A stretch of DNA of 29,040 bases from Onthovicinus sp900555545 (GCA_949296915.1 CASFPX010000021.1:1-29040); one strand, 5' to 3'; shown: positions 7,591 through 15,057, counted from the stretch's first letter. The notes: generated from the letters alone by a model not told the origin. Numbers and translations are program-made.

Positions 7591-8463
7591 ATGGAAATCA
7601 CGGCGCAGGCCGTATGTGATCTGCGGATGTACAACTCTGCAAAGGCTATGGAAAAAATTTCAAAGATAAAAGATGTTGCGTTACTGCTCGTCCCCAAAGA
7701 TATGGATGATGAGACCCGCGCCGCTTACGCCGCTATTGAAAAGAAAAATGTCGCTTCTGAAATCAAAGTAGACAACGATTATTCCCCGCTGATCTTCAAT
7801 GGCGATACGGAGATTACGGACGCCTCCCTGCCGAATGGAGAGAGTGTTGTCATTGTCAATGGCAACGCACGGATTTTCCGCCTCTCTCCTGGTAAAACCG
7901 CCAAAGTTACCGTGAATGGCAATTTGCTCTATGACATCCGTTCCAAATCTCAGATTCAGATCATCGGCGCCAATGGGGACATTAAGGCCGCCAATTTTGA
8001 TAAGCTGGTTGAGCTTCCACGCATTGCAGTCCTCACGCCGAATCTGCTTTGCGAGGATCCCGGAACCCTTTATCAGGGCAGCCGCCTTGTCCTGATCCCC
8101 TCACTACACGTGCAGGCGCAGGGAACCGTCTCGGGCAGACGAATTATCGCCGACCGCTCCGTTCAAAACAGTGCATTAAAGTTAAATGCACGCCAGATCC
8201 ATTACCGCGATGGGGTTTCCCCTGACGTATGTATCAAGCAGGATCTGGATAAGCTGCGCATCAGCGCCGGATTTTTAGAGCAGATCAACGGCCAGCTGAT
8301 CTGTACCGATATCCGCCACGTCATCATTGAGAAATCCGTCACCCCGGAGCTGCTGCGGGAAAAGGTACTGCTGATGTCTAATATCCACCACATCAAGGCC
8401 ACCAAAAAGACCTTCGACGCCGCACAGCTGCTCGCCGAGGACGTCGAAATCATCTCCAAGTAG
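7591..8463 (+). CDS. beta-rich hypothetical protein linked to an ECF-like sigma factor
   Basis: This is a 290-residue protein I do not recognise. ATG at 7591 follows AAAGGGGG; an earlier in-frame start at 7540 lacks an RBS. There is no signal peptide or membrane helix. The N-terminal ~70 residues look alpha/beta (CDLRMYNSAKAMEKISKIKD). The middle is rich in short beta strands with repeated small turns, such as SVVIVNGNARIFRL, KVTVNGNLLYDI and QIQIIGANGDIKAANF, suggesting a beta-helix or bactofilin-like fold. Its stop lies 2 nt before the next ATG, so it is translationally coupled to the sigma factor. It may sense or scaffold something that controls that factor; this is inference. Confidence 0.75.
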   Translation: MEITAQAVCDLRMYNSAKAMEKISKIKDVALLLVPKDMDDETRAAYAAIEKKNVASEIKVDNDYSPLIFNGDTEITDASLPNGESVVIVNGNARIFRLSPGKTAKVTVNGNLLYDIRSKSQIQIIGANGDIKAANFDKLVELPRIAVLTPNLLCEDPGTLYQGSRLVLIPSLHVQAQGTVSGRRIIADRSVQNSALKLNARQIHYRDGVSPDVCIKQDLDKLRISAGFLEQINGQLICTDIRHVIIEKSVTPELLREKVLLMSNIHHIKATKKTFDAAQLLAEDVEIISK

Positions 8464-8465
8464 AT

Positions 8466-8951
8466 ATGGAGGGGCTGGAAGCGGAATTTGACCGCATTTA
8501 CGGAGAACTGGCAAGCGACATCTTCGCCTATTTTAACATCTGCTTCGGCGTGAATCCCGCCGAGGACCTGACGCAGGATGTCTTTCTCCGCGTGTGTCGG
8601 CAGCTCCAGAACGGCGCGGCGGTTGAAAACTGGCGCGCGTGGGCGTTACGCTGTGCGGTCAATTTAAAAAATGACTTTCTCCGGCAAAAGCTGCGCAGCC
8701 GGAATCTGGCGGACCGCGTCTGGGACAACAGCGAACCGGCTACCGACGCCCGATCTCCGGACGATTTGGACGTCCGCACGGCTTTCTGCGCGCTGGAGGA
8801 ACAGGAGCGCGAGCTATTGACGCTCAAATCCATGGGCTTCAACAGCCGGGAGATCGCGGAAATGACCGGAAGTACGGATTCCACCGTGCGCACGCGATTG
8901 CAAAAGGCGAAAATGCACTTTAAAGAACTGATCCAGAGAGGTGATAACTGA
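8466..8951 (+). CDS. ECF-type sigma-70 family RNA polymerase sigma factor
   Basis: This 161-residue protein has a region 2 (IFAYFNICFGVNPAEDLTQ and DVFLRVCRQL, then WALRCAVNLKNDFLRQK) and a C-terminal region 4 helix-turn-helix (LLTLKSMGFNSREIAEMTG, then STVRTRLQKAKMHFKEL). This is the two-domain arrangement of extracytoplasmic-function sigma factors, and the length is typical. No good Shine-Dalgarno precedes ATG 8466, consistent with coupling to the upstream gene ending at 8463. No recognisable anti-sigma factor with a membrane helix is adjacent, which is unusual. The flanking small genes are candidates for that role. Target promoters are unknown. Confidence 0.85.
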   Translation: MEGLEAEFDRIYGELASDIFAYFNICFGVNPAEDLTQDVFLRVCRQLQNGAAVENWRAWALRCAVNLKNDFLRQKLRSRNLADRVWDNSEPATDARSPDDLDVRTAFCALEEQERELLTLKSMGFNSREIAEMTGSTDSTVRTRLQKAKMHFKELIQRGDN

Positions 8952-9173
8952 ATGGAGAACGAGGAACGACAAATCCAGCAGGCAGTGGATAGCTTCCGGC
9001 CCGGCAAATCTGTTTTAGACCGAATCCACAAAAAGATTGTGCGCCCCGAACCTCCCTTTACAATCATCGCCGTACATCGGGACTGGGCCAAAATATTCGA
9101 CGAAGTCTTTGAAAAGCAGAATAAGCGGCTGGACAACATCTTTAAAAAGATCTCCCGACCGCGAAAGAAATGA
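8952..9173 (+). CDS. 73-residue basic protein after the ECF sigma gene
   Basis: ATG at 8952 directly abuts the TGA of the sigma gene, and GAGAGGTGAT serves as RBS inside the sigma gene end. The product is short, charged, without a membrane helix, and ends in a strongly basic tail (DNIFKKISRPRKK). Position and size suggest a small regulator or anti-sigma-like partner, but no ZAS zinc motif is seen. A strong terminator follows. Family not recognised. Confidence 0.7.
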   Translation: MENEERQIQQAVDSFRPGKSVLDRIHKKIVRPEPPFTIIAVHRDWAKIFDEVFEKQNKRLDNIFKKISRPRKK

Positions 9174-9196
9174 TCTGCCCACACAAAATTCAACAT

Positions 9197-9245
9197 AAAA
9201 CAGCCTGGGAACCGCAGCATTACTCCTGTGGTTTCCAGGCTGTTT
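9197..9245. terminator. bidirectional terminator between convergent operons
   Basis: AAAACAGCCTGG (9197-9208) pairs with CCAGGCTGTTTT (9234-9245), and the stem continues inward through AACC/GGTT. A and T runs flank both sides. It serves the sigma-factor operon on plus and the MATE gene on minus. Confidence 0.88.
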
Positions 9246-9261
9246 TGATGCTGGAATTGGA

Positions 9262-10614
9262 TCAAATCCCTGAATCTACTTGCAAAGGCCGATGTAACGC
9301 CCGGCGGTAGATGAGGATGGCAATCACGGCGGTGACCGCCTCCGCAATCCAGAACGCGTGCCACACGCCGTCCGGGCCAAAAATACGGCTGAGCAGGAAC
9401 GCCGCAGGGATGATGATCACCGTGTACCGCAGCAGGGAGATGATCAGGGAGGGAACGCCCTTACCCAGCCCCTCCAGCGCGCCGGAAGAGGTCACGGAGA
9501 CGGCAGAAACGATGAATCCGGCGCTGATGATGCGCAGAGCCGTGCCGCCAGCCTGGATCGTCTCGGGATTGGTGCTGAACAGGCCGATCAGCTGCTGTGG
9601 GATGGCCAGGCATACCACCGTACCCAGCAGCATGATCGCTGCGCTCATGGCGAGGGTGATCTGATAGATCCGGCGCACCCGCATGTGCTCTCCGGCGCCG
9701 TAATTGTAGCCGATCACTGGGCGCATCCCCTGCACGATCCCGTTGGCCGGGAGGTAGAGGAAGGTCTGCAATTTATAGTAGACGCCCAGCACGACCACAT
9801 AGATCTGCGCATAGGCGGACAGGATGGCGTTGAGCGCGGAGATCAGCAGTGACGGCAGGGCCATATTCAGCGTGGCGGGAATCCCGACGGCGTAGAGCTT
9901 CCGGTCCAGTTGGCGGTCCGCCTTCAGATAGCGGCGGCTGACACGCACCCGGATCGGGCGGACAAAGTACACGGCAATATAGATCACCAGCGTAAGCACC
10001 TGCCCGATTCCAGTGGCCAGCGCCGCCCCCTCGATCCCCATCTCCGGGAATGGCCCCAAGCCGAAGATGAGCACCGGGTCGAGGATGATATTGGTCACTG
10101 CACCGGCGATGAGGGCGGCCATGGTGACCTTCATCCGCCCCACGGCCTGATAAATCTTTTCAAACGAGATGCTCAGATTGATGATGATCGCAAAGGCAAA
10201 GGCGATCCCGGAATACCGTACGCCCATATCAACAACCTGCTCCGACTGTGTAAACAGGCGCAGGAACGGGCCCATTATGGCAATGCACGCCACCGTCAGC
10301 ACGATACCGTGGATGAAAGAGAACATCATCCCGCGTGAGGCTGCCGTGTGCGCCTTGTGCTCCTCCCCCGCCCCGAGGTGGAACGCGATCACGGCGTTAA
10401 TCCCCACGCCAAACCCAATGGCCACCGCATTGATAAAATTCTGTACCGGGAATACAAGCGAGAGCGCCGTCATTGCGTCCTCACTGATCTTCGCCACAAA
10501 GAAACTGTCCACAATGTTGTACAGCGAATTGACCGCCATGGAAATCACCATTGGCAGCGCCATGCTGACAAGCAGCGGGAAGACGGGCTTTTGCTTCATA
10601 AAAGTTTCGTCCAT
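9262..10614 (-). CDS. MATE family multidrug/Na+ efflux transporter
   Basis: This 450-residue integral membrane protein has about 12 hydrophobic segments and the two-lobe MATE layout. The N-terminal stretch PLLVSMALPMVISMAVNSLY then NIVDSFFVAKISEDAMTALS is characteristic of the family. The second lobe repeats the pattern (GIPATLNMALPSLLISALNA), and RPVIGYNYGAGE is a typical MATE loop. It would export cationic compounds in exchange for Na+ or H+; the substrate cannot be told. I choose ATG 10612-10614 (MDETFMKQ), with AGGAGG 6 nt upstream, over a GTG start at 10659 inside the leader hairpin. The leader carries a perfect terminator at 10649-10686, pointing to attenuation control. Confidence 0.93.
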   Translation of the reverse strand: MDETFMKQKPVFPLLVSMALPMVISMAVNSLYNIVDSFFVAKISEDAMTALSLVFPVQNFINAVAIGFGVGINAVIAFHLGAGEEHKAHTAASRGMMFSFIHGIVLTVACIAIMGPFLRLFTQSEQVVDMGVRYSGIAFAFAIIINLSISFEKIYQAVGRMKVTMAALIAGAVTNIILDPVLIFGLGPFPEMGIEGAALATGIGQVLTLVIYIAVYFVRPIRVRVSRRYLKADRQLDRKLYAVGIPATLNMALPSLLISALNAILSAYAQIYVVVLGVYYKLQTFLYLPANGIVQGMRPVIGYNYGAGEHMRVRRIYQITLAMSAAIMLLGTVVCLAIPQQLIGLFSTNPETIQAGGTALRIISAGFIVSAVSVTSSGALEGLGKGVPSLIISLLRYTVIIIPAAFLLSRIFGPDGVWHAFWIAEAVTAVIAILIYRRALHRPLQVDSGI

Positions 10615-10648
10615 TGTAATCCTCCTGCACGCTGGAACATCCGAGCAG

Positions 10649-10686
10649 AAAAAAGCCACACAATTATCCAGTGATAATTGTGTGGC
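10649..10686 (-). terminator. intrinsic terminator in the MATE leader (attenuator candidate)
   Basis: On the minus strand GCCACACAATTATC and GATAATTGTGTGGC (10655-10668 and 10673-10686) form a perfect 14-bp stem with a 4-nt loop, followed by six T residues. It sits about 50 nt downstream of the transcription start expected from the promoter at 10742-10771 and 35 nt before the MATE ATG. Transcripts must read through it to express the pump. Its symmetry also fits a repressor operator. Confidence 0.85.
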
Positions 10687-10741
10687 GAAAAGATGACATA
10701 AGATGCCCGGAAAAATCCACTACGATGTTTTAACAGGGATT

Positions 10742-10771
10742 ATTATATACGGACTGCGCCTGATTTGTCAA
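10742..10771 (-). promoter_or_regulatory. sigma-A promoter of the MATE gene
   Basis: On the minus strand TTGACA (10766-10771) and TATAAT (10742-10747) are 18 bp apart, both exact. The upstream gene ends at 10778, so the promoter starts right after it. Confidence 0.88.
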
Positions 10772-10777
10772 GCGTTC

Positions 10778-11431
10778 CTATTTCTTCAAGCTCAGGAAGA
10801 TCCCCAGCGCAACAGAGAGGGCAGCCGCCATGATAACCTGATACCCGGAGGGAAGCAGGAACGTGACCGTGTGCGCCGGGATCCAGAAGAGTGGAACTGT
10901 TTCAAACAGCGTGAAAGTGACGAAGCCGTGCCAGTCGATCCCCTCAATTACGGGACGCAGACCGCCAGCCTTCCCCTTATTTGCCGCCCGGAGCTCCAGC
11001 CACTTATCTGTGCACTTGTGTACCGCCATAAAGGTGGGGCCAAAGGTCAGATTCATTGTCATACTTGTAAACAGTGCATGCAGGAAAGTGGAATCCCCGC
11101 CCGGCAGCAAACCCGAAGCCATCAACGCGGAGACGCCGCTGGGAAAGATCTTCATCATATAGGTGATCCACACGCCGATTAAACCCCAGATCAGCAGGCG
11201 GGCGGGCACCTTGACGGGGGATGCCCAGTGCTTTGCGCGCAGGCTGGTGGAGAGCAGCTCCCCCACCGTGGCCAGCAGGGCAAACTTTAAAAATCCCATG
11301 ATGTACGGATGCGCGTTTGAGACATCCGCAAAGCCCCGGCGGCTGGCCGGGATCACCAGCACGACGATGAACGCCAGCAGGACGGCGGCGCTGAAAATCG
11401 GAATCCAGATACGGCTGATACGTTTTGTCAT
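10778..11431 (-). CDS. Mpv17/PMP22-like integral membrane protein
   Basis: This 217-residue protein has about four to five hydrophobic segments: near the N-terminus (IWIPIFSAAVLLAFIVVLV), then FLKFALLATVGELL, LLIWGLIGVWITYMM, and two in the C-terminal third. The W-x-x-x-G-x-W-I-T-Y block, the FGPTFMAVH loop and the C-terminal TLFETVPLFWIPAHTVTFLL recall bacterial Mpv17/PMP22 proteins. I base this on pattern memory only. ATG at 11431 follows GGAGGGAG. The upstream region has two direct repeats overlapping the promoter (11469-11537), so it is probably regulated. Function in bacteria is unknown. Confidence 0.75.
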   Translation of the reverse strand: MTKRISRIWIPIFSAAVLLAFIVVLVIPASRRGFADVSNAHPYIMGFLKFALLATVGELLSTSLRAKHWASPVKVPARLLIWGLIGVWITYMMKIFPSGVSALMASGLLPGGDSTFLHALFTSMTMNLTFGPTFMAVHKCTDKWLELRAANKGKAGGLRPVIEGIDWHGFVTFTLFETVPLFWIPAHTVTFLLPSGYQVIMAAALSVALGIFLSLKK

Positions 11432-11468
11432 AATCTCCCTCCACGGTGGCTGATTAAAGGTTGTACCT

Positions 11469-11497
11469 AATATACCATATCTTTTCACCGCTTTAAA
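11469..11497 (-). promoter_or_regulatory. probable promoter of the Mpv17-like gene
   Basis: On the minus strand TATATT (11469-11474) and TTTAAA (11492-11497) are 17 bp apart. The -35 is poor and lies inside a direct repeat, which suggests activator or repressor control. Confidence 0.45.
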
Positions 11498-11537
11498 GGG
11501 GTAAAAAAATCTTTAGCACTATTTCACTGCTTTAAAG
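11483..11537. repeat. pair of 16-bp direct repeats over the promoter
   Basis: TTTCACCGCTTTAAAG (11483-11498) and TTTCACTGCTTTAAAG (11522-11537) match at 15 of 16 positions, 39 bp start to start. Each contains the near-palindrome GCTTTAAAG. The first overlaps the -35 of the Mpv17-like gene. They look like binding sites for one regulator. Confidence 0.6.
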
Positions 11538-11580
11538 TGCAAAAATTGTGCGTTTTCCCGATGAAATCCGACATTTTCCA

Positions 11581-12433
11581 TTATTGACTATCTGTCGGGA
11601 TGCGGGCCTCTATCTCCCAGATTTCGTGATCACTGGAAAAAAGCGTCAACCGACCCAGAATAAACGAAAACGGGACATACCACCCTTTCAGATCCCCCTG
11701 TAGGGCAAAATTCATCCGGCCGCACAGCTGCACCAGATCAATTGGGGCATTCCCATCGCATCGGCGAAATGCGGCCGGAAAGCGATCCAAGCACAAGTCA
11801 TCACTGTACACAGATCTTTGGGCCGGTTTTACGGCCCAGCGCCCGCCGGATGTGGAATAGAGGCAAAAAGTTGCACCGTCCTCCAACTCGCTCCAAAAGC
11901 CGTTGGTCGGAATCTCCGCGTGCATCCCCCGGCGTGTGTGCTTAAATTTTCCCGACTGGGGCCGCATCTGGAGGATCACCTCCATTCCCCGGGCCTGGAT
12001 CCCATCATATTCCTGCCGGCCGCTGTCTATAAACACCACGGTTGCCGTTAAGTCCTCCCCCCTCGAATATGCCCGTGTAGACGTCAATCGGATCAGCCGT
12101 ACCGGTGGTACCCACATCCTCCGGCAGCAGGACCAGATAGCTCCCCTCCTGAGAACCGCTGTTTGACTGAGCCAATGTGACGGCCCCGCTGTGAATGGCG
12201 AGCCTGTCACGGTTTTCAAGCAGGTAGGCGTGCTGTTCCAGTGCCGGATCCAACTCGACCCCCAGCTGTTCGGAGAGTTCCCGCACCGTACTGTCCCGCT
12301 CCCCGCCCGTGACAATCTCCGCATCTTGAAAAAAGTCTCGTTGCTGTATATACCAGATTCCGGCTGCGGCGAGTACAGCTGCGGAGATCAGTACGCCAAG
12401 CGCAATTAGGGTGCATTTTACCCCCTTTTTCAT
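11581..12433 (-). pseudogene. type B envelope protein, copy B2, +1 frameshift in a G6 run
   Basis: ATG at 12433, with GGGGAGGG upstream, starts a protein with one N-terminal membrane helix (IALGVLISAAVLAAAGIWYI), the B-type motif GGERDSTVRELSEQLG, and ELDPALEQHAYLLENRDRL. After DVYTGIFEG the frame runs off into a stop near 12005. The remaining half continues in another frame as DLTATVVFIDSGRQEYDG and DLVQLCGR to the TAA at 11581, matching paralogue B1 along its length. The span is 853 nt, exactly one more than a multiple of three. The extra base sits in the run of six C at 12057-12062 (G6 on the coding strand); five would restore 283 residues. It is a pseudogene, a phase-variable gene or a sequencing error. 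Confidence 0.8.
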
Positions 12434-12450
12434 TTCATTCCCTCCCCGTT

Positions 12451-13203
12451 CTATTGTTGATAGAGCCCATCCGGATACCAGAAGCTCATGCTGGCCCACA
12501 ACTGCTCATCCCGATAGAGATCAAACTGTGCGCGGATGGTGTCAGAGGTGAGGAGCGCCAGATTTCCGGTTCCCCAAATCTGGAACAAATTGACCTGAGA
12601 TAGACGCCCGCCGGATGGGGTCCCCAACATGATGGATGGGACGGAACCTGCCGAGATCAAATTGTAGTAATTCTCCAACTTTTCAAACCAGATGCCCGTG
12701 TCCGACGCATACAGATAGGCCGCCTGATACGCCTCCTCCTCACCAGGATCGTCAGGATTGGTCCCCCGCCAGTGAAAATTGCTGTATCCCGCCATACGAA
12801 CGTCATAGCCGTCTGCCGTGAATCCTCCCGTATATACATACAGCGGATCCGCCGGTAACGACTGTTCAGAAAAAATATAGCGTGAGCGGTCTATGGAGCC
12901 CCGGAACCATCCGCCCTCCACCGGCGTGAACTGAAGCGTATTCGGGCACACGACCAACCGGTCGCGTTCGGAGAGCAGCTCCGCATGCTTACCGAGCGCG
13001 GGATCGAGGCGGATGCCAATCTCCTCGGATAGGGCCTGTACCCACGGCTCCCCCTCTGAAGCGTTCCTATAGGCAATGGAAAGCCCGTCCCGATCCTCGA
13101 AAAACTCAAACTGCCGCCCTGCCCAGGCCAGGATCCCTCCCGTACCGGTCAGCATCACAGTGCAGATGGCAGCTGCCAAAATCTGCTTTGATATTCGCTT
13201 CAC
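12451..13203 (-). CDS. type A membrane-anchored exported protein, copy A2 (unknown family)
   Basis: This 250-residue protein begins at GTG 13203 with GGGGGG 6 nt upstream. One N-terminal hydrophobic helix (ILAAAICTVMLTGTGGILAW) should anchor or export it; the rest should lie outside. The conserved core VQALSEEIGIRLDPALGKHA is followed by RDRLVVCPNTLQFT, GGWFRGS, DPLYVYTGGF, and a C-terminus with LWASMSFWYPDGLY, all shared with copy A1 (14056-14910). It is about 34 residues shorter than A1, mostly in the region before the C-terminal block. It starts 11 nt after B1 and ends 17 nt before B2, inside one operon. I do not recognise the family and assign no function. Confidence 0.85.
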   Translation of the reverse strand: MKRISKQILAAAICTVMLTGTGGILAWAGRQFEFFEDRDGLSIAYRNASEGEPWVQALSEEIGIRLDPALGKHAELLSERDRLVVCPNTLQFTPVEGGWFRGSIDRSRYIFSEQSLPADPLYVYTGGFTADGYDVRMAGYSNFHWRGTNPDDPGEEEAYQAAYLYASDTGIWFEKLENYYNLISAGSVPSIMLGTPSGGRLSQVNLFQIWGTGNLALLTSDTIRAQFDLYRDEQLWASMSFWYPDGLYQQ

Positions 13204-13214
13204 AGTAATCCCCC

Positions 13215-14036
13215 CTATCTGCCCAGCAGTTCACGCACGTCCAGATCCCCAATCTCAACCTGCCATCCCTCGGAAGTGGGGTCATACCATTGCCCGGTCC
13301 GGATATCGATCTGTATCTTCTGGTGTTCTCCTGCCATCTCCTGCATCCCCGCGACAGCCCTGCCGCACAGCTGAACCAAATCCACCGGATCACATGACAC
13401 ACCACTCCCGATAAACGACTGGGGACAATGACATTTGCCCAGTGTGGCGGTAAGATCCGCCCGCCCAACAGACCAGCAGTTCCCCTTTGATGAATAGAGC
13501 AGACAGGCCGAGTCCTCTTCCAGCACACTCCAAAAGGCTTCCTGCTCAATGGACGCATCCACATATCTCAGCGGAGAAAAAAGGTTGCCTGCGCGCACCT
13601 GTAAGATCATATCCATCCCATCGGCCATCAGTCCCCCGTACTCCCGAGGACCCGATCCGACCAGCACGATGTTGACCGCATGCCCCTTCTGCTCCCAGTG
13701 CCCCGTGTAGACGTTCACCAAATCATCAACACGCTCTGTCTTTGGCTGAATGACCTGCATCTCATTCGCCAGTTGTGCCTCAATAAAGTTTTGATAAATC
13801 ACAAGCCTGCCGCGGTTCTCTATCAGCCAGGCATGCTGTTCGATCGCAGGATCCAACTCGATCCCCAGTTGCCGGGAGAGTTCCTGTACCGCACTGTCCC
13901 GCTCCCCGCCGGCAATGAGTTCCGTCTCATGGAAAAAGGCGCGTTGGTGGAGATACCCACCGGCTGTGGTGGCAGCCAGCGCTGCTGGTATCAATATACT
14001 GAGGGCGATCAGCACGCTGCGCTTATTTCTTGTCAT
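13215..14036 (-). CDS. type B membrane-anchored exported protein, copy B1 (unknown family)
   Basis: This 273-residue protein starts at ATG 14036, with GGGGAGG 8 nt upstream. One N-terminal helix (SVLIALSILIPAALAATTAG) is followed by FFHETELIAGGERDS, then QELSRQLGIELDPAIEQHA, VNVYTGHW, an EYGGLMADGMDMILQV block, and a C-terminal DPVDLVQLCGRAVAGMQE. The GGERDS and DLVQLCGR blocks distinguish B proteins from A proteins. The central LDPA(L/I)xxHA and VYTG segments are shared by all four. Only the LCGR Cys is an obvious conserved C-terminal Cys. It is the intact counterpart of frameshifted B2. Predicted outside the membrane; function unknown. Confidence 0.87.
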   Translation of the reverse strand: MTRNKRSVLIALSILIPAALAATTAGGYLHQRAFFHETELIAGGERDSAVQELSRQLGIELDPAIEQHAWLIENRGRLVIYQNFIEAQLANEMQVIQPKTERVDDLVNVYTGHWEQKGHAVNIVLVGSGPREYGGLMADGMDMILQVRAGNLFSPLRYVDASIEQEAFWSVLEEDSACLLYSSKGNCWSVGRADLTATLGKCHCPQSFIGSGVSCDPVDLVQLCGRAVAGMQEMAGEHQKIQIDIRTGQWYDPTSEGWQVEIGDLDVRELLGR

Positions 14037-14055
14037 CTCATCCGCCTCCCCTGCG

Positions 14056-14910
14056 TCAACGATAAAGGTCATCCGGATACCAGAAGCTCAGGCTGGCCCA
14101 GAGCTCCCCATCCAGATAAAGCTCCGGCTGGATTCTGTAATGGCTGGCATTCTCGTCAAAATATATCGGACTGCACCAGTATTGGATCCGATCTGTCTTG
14201 GCCAACCGGTGCCCGGATGCAGTCGAAGTGACCAGGGCGGGGAGTGCAGACCCAAAGGCAAGATTAGATTTTTCCCGTTTTCGCTCCACCCATAGTCCCT
14301 TGGATGATCGCAAATAGATAGACAGCTTTGATATAGGCAGGAAAAGCCGGCCTGTGGTGGTGGGCGCCGAACGGATCACCAGTTCATGCCCGCCCATTGG
14401 AAAAAGTCCGGATACCGGCTGAAGCTGTACAATCAGCTCGTATTCCAGACCCCGATCTGCCACAGGAGCCAGTCCCTGGTCATCCAACAGAGCCACGTGA
14501 ACAATATAACTGTCATCGGCATATGTGCCAGTGTAGAGATACACCGGATCTTCCGGCAGAGTACGTCCGGACAAATCCGATTGATGACGATCCACGGAGC
14601 CGCGGAACCATCCCTCCTTTGCCTGGGTAAAGACAAGTGTATCCGGGCACACCACCAGGCGATCCTGACGGGCAAACAACGCAGCATGCTGTTCCAGCGC
14701 TGGGTCCAGCTCAATCCCTATCTGTTCGGAGAGCGCCCGAACCGCAGGTGTTTCTTCTGAGGCAGTGATGTAGGAGAGGGAAATCTCCTCCTCATTCTTA
14801 TCAAAAAAGCTGTATTGATTAATGGTCCAACTGACCATCGCGGCTGTCAGATTCAAAAAGATCAGGCTGCCTCCAACCGTTATCAGATAGTTCCTTTTCC
14901 CCTTTTTCAT
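14056..14910 (-). CDS. type A membrane-anchored exported protein, copy A1 (unknown family)
   Basis: This 284-residue protein is the first gene of the four-gene operon. ATG at 14910 follows GGAGGGG. One N-terminal helix (LITVGGSLIFLNLTAAMVSW) precedes YSFFDKNEEE, then VRALSEQIGIELDPALEQHA, RLVVCPDTLVFT, EGWFRGSVDR, DPVYLYTGTY and the C-terminal LWASLSFWYPDDLYR. It is the closest relative of A2. The arrangement A1-B1-A2-B2 implies tandem duplication of an A-B pair. A probable LytTR-controlled promoter lies directly upstream, facing away from the response regulator gene. No enzyme motif is seen; a secreted sensor, immunity or envelope-binding role is possible but unproven. Confidence 0.87.
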   Translation of the reverse strand: MKKGKRNYLITVGGSLIFLNLTAAMVSWTINQYSFFDKNEEEISLSYITASEETPAVRALSEQIGIELDPALEQHAALFARQDRLVVCPDTLVFTQAKEGWFRGSVDRHQSDLSGRTLPEDPVYLYTGTYADDSYIVHVALLDDQGLAPVADRGLEYELIVQLQPVSGLFPMGGHELVIRSAPTTTGRLFLPISKLSIYLRSSKGLWVERKREKSNLAFGSALPALVTSTASGHRLAKTDRIQYWCSPIYFDENASHYRIQPELYLDGELWASLSFWYPDDLYR

Positions 14911-14939
14911 CGTGTCCCCTCCTCTCTCTTCCCGCATTC

Positions 14940-14968
14940 ATTCTATCACGCCGCCCTGCGTTTGGGAA
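14940..14968 (-). promoter_or_regulatory. extended -10 promoter of the A1-B1-A2-B2 operon
   Basis: On the minus strand TGATAGAAT gives an extended -10 (TAGAAT, 14940-14945). Only a poor -35, TTCCCA (14963-14968), lies 17 bp upstream. A weak -35 behind a good -10 is the form expected for an activator-dependent promoter, and the candidate LytTR site lies 6 bp further up. Confidence 0.6.
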
Positions 14969-14974
14969 GCGGAA

Positions 14975-15004
14975 TGACAAAAACGCCTGAAAAAGTGTCA
15001 AAAA
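14975..15004 (-). promoter_or_regulatory. candidate LytTR operator: two 9-bp direct repeats, 21-bp period
   Basis: On the minus strand TTTTTGACA (14996-15004) and TTTTTGTCA (14975-14983) match at 8 of 9 positions, with start-to-start distance exactly 21 bp. LytTR regulators such as AgrA and ComE bind 9-bp direct repeats with a 12-bp gap upstream of the -35. The gap here is 12 bp. The divergent gene encodes a LytTR regulator. Confidence 0.6.
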
Positions 15005-15057
15005 AGATAATCCAGCCATTCAAATCAAAGTTTTTGGCGTATTCAACCATAAAAAAC

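Noticed and set aside
10649..10740. Known riboswitch class in the MATE leader
   Set aside because: I looked for guanidine, preQ1 or similar conserved cores in the ~120-nt leader. It is short and dominated by the terminator, and I saw no recognisable aptamer.
11581..14910. Lantibiotic immunity or bacteriocin precursor cluster
   Set aside because: The four proteins are 250-284 residues with a membrane anchor and no double-Gly leader, Cys-rich core, ABC transporter or modification enzyme nearby.
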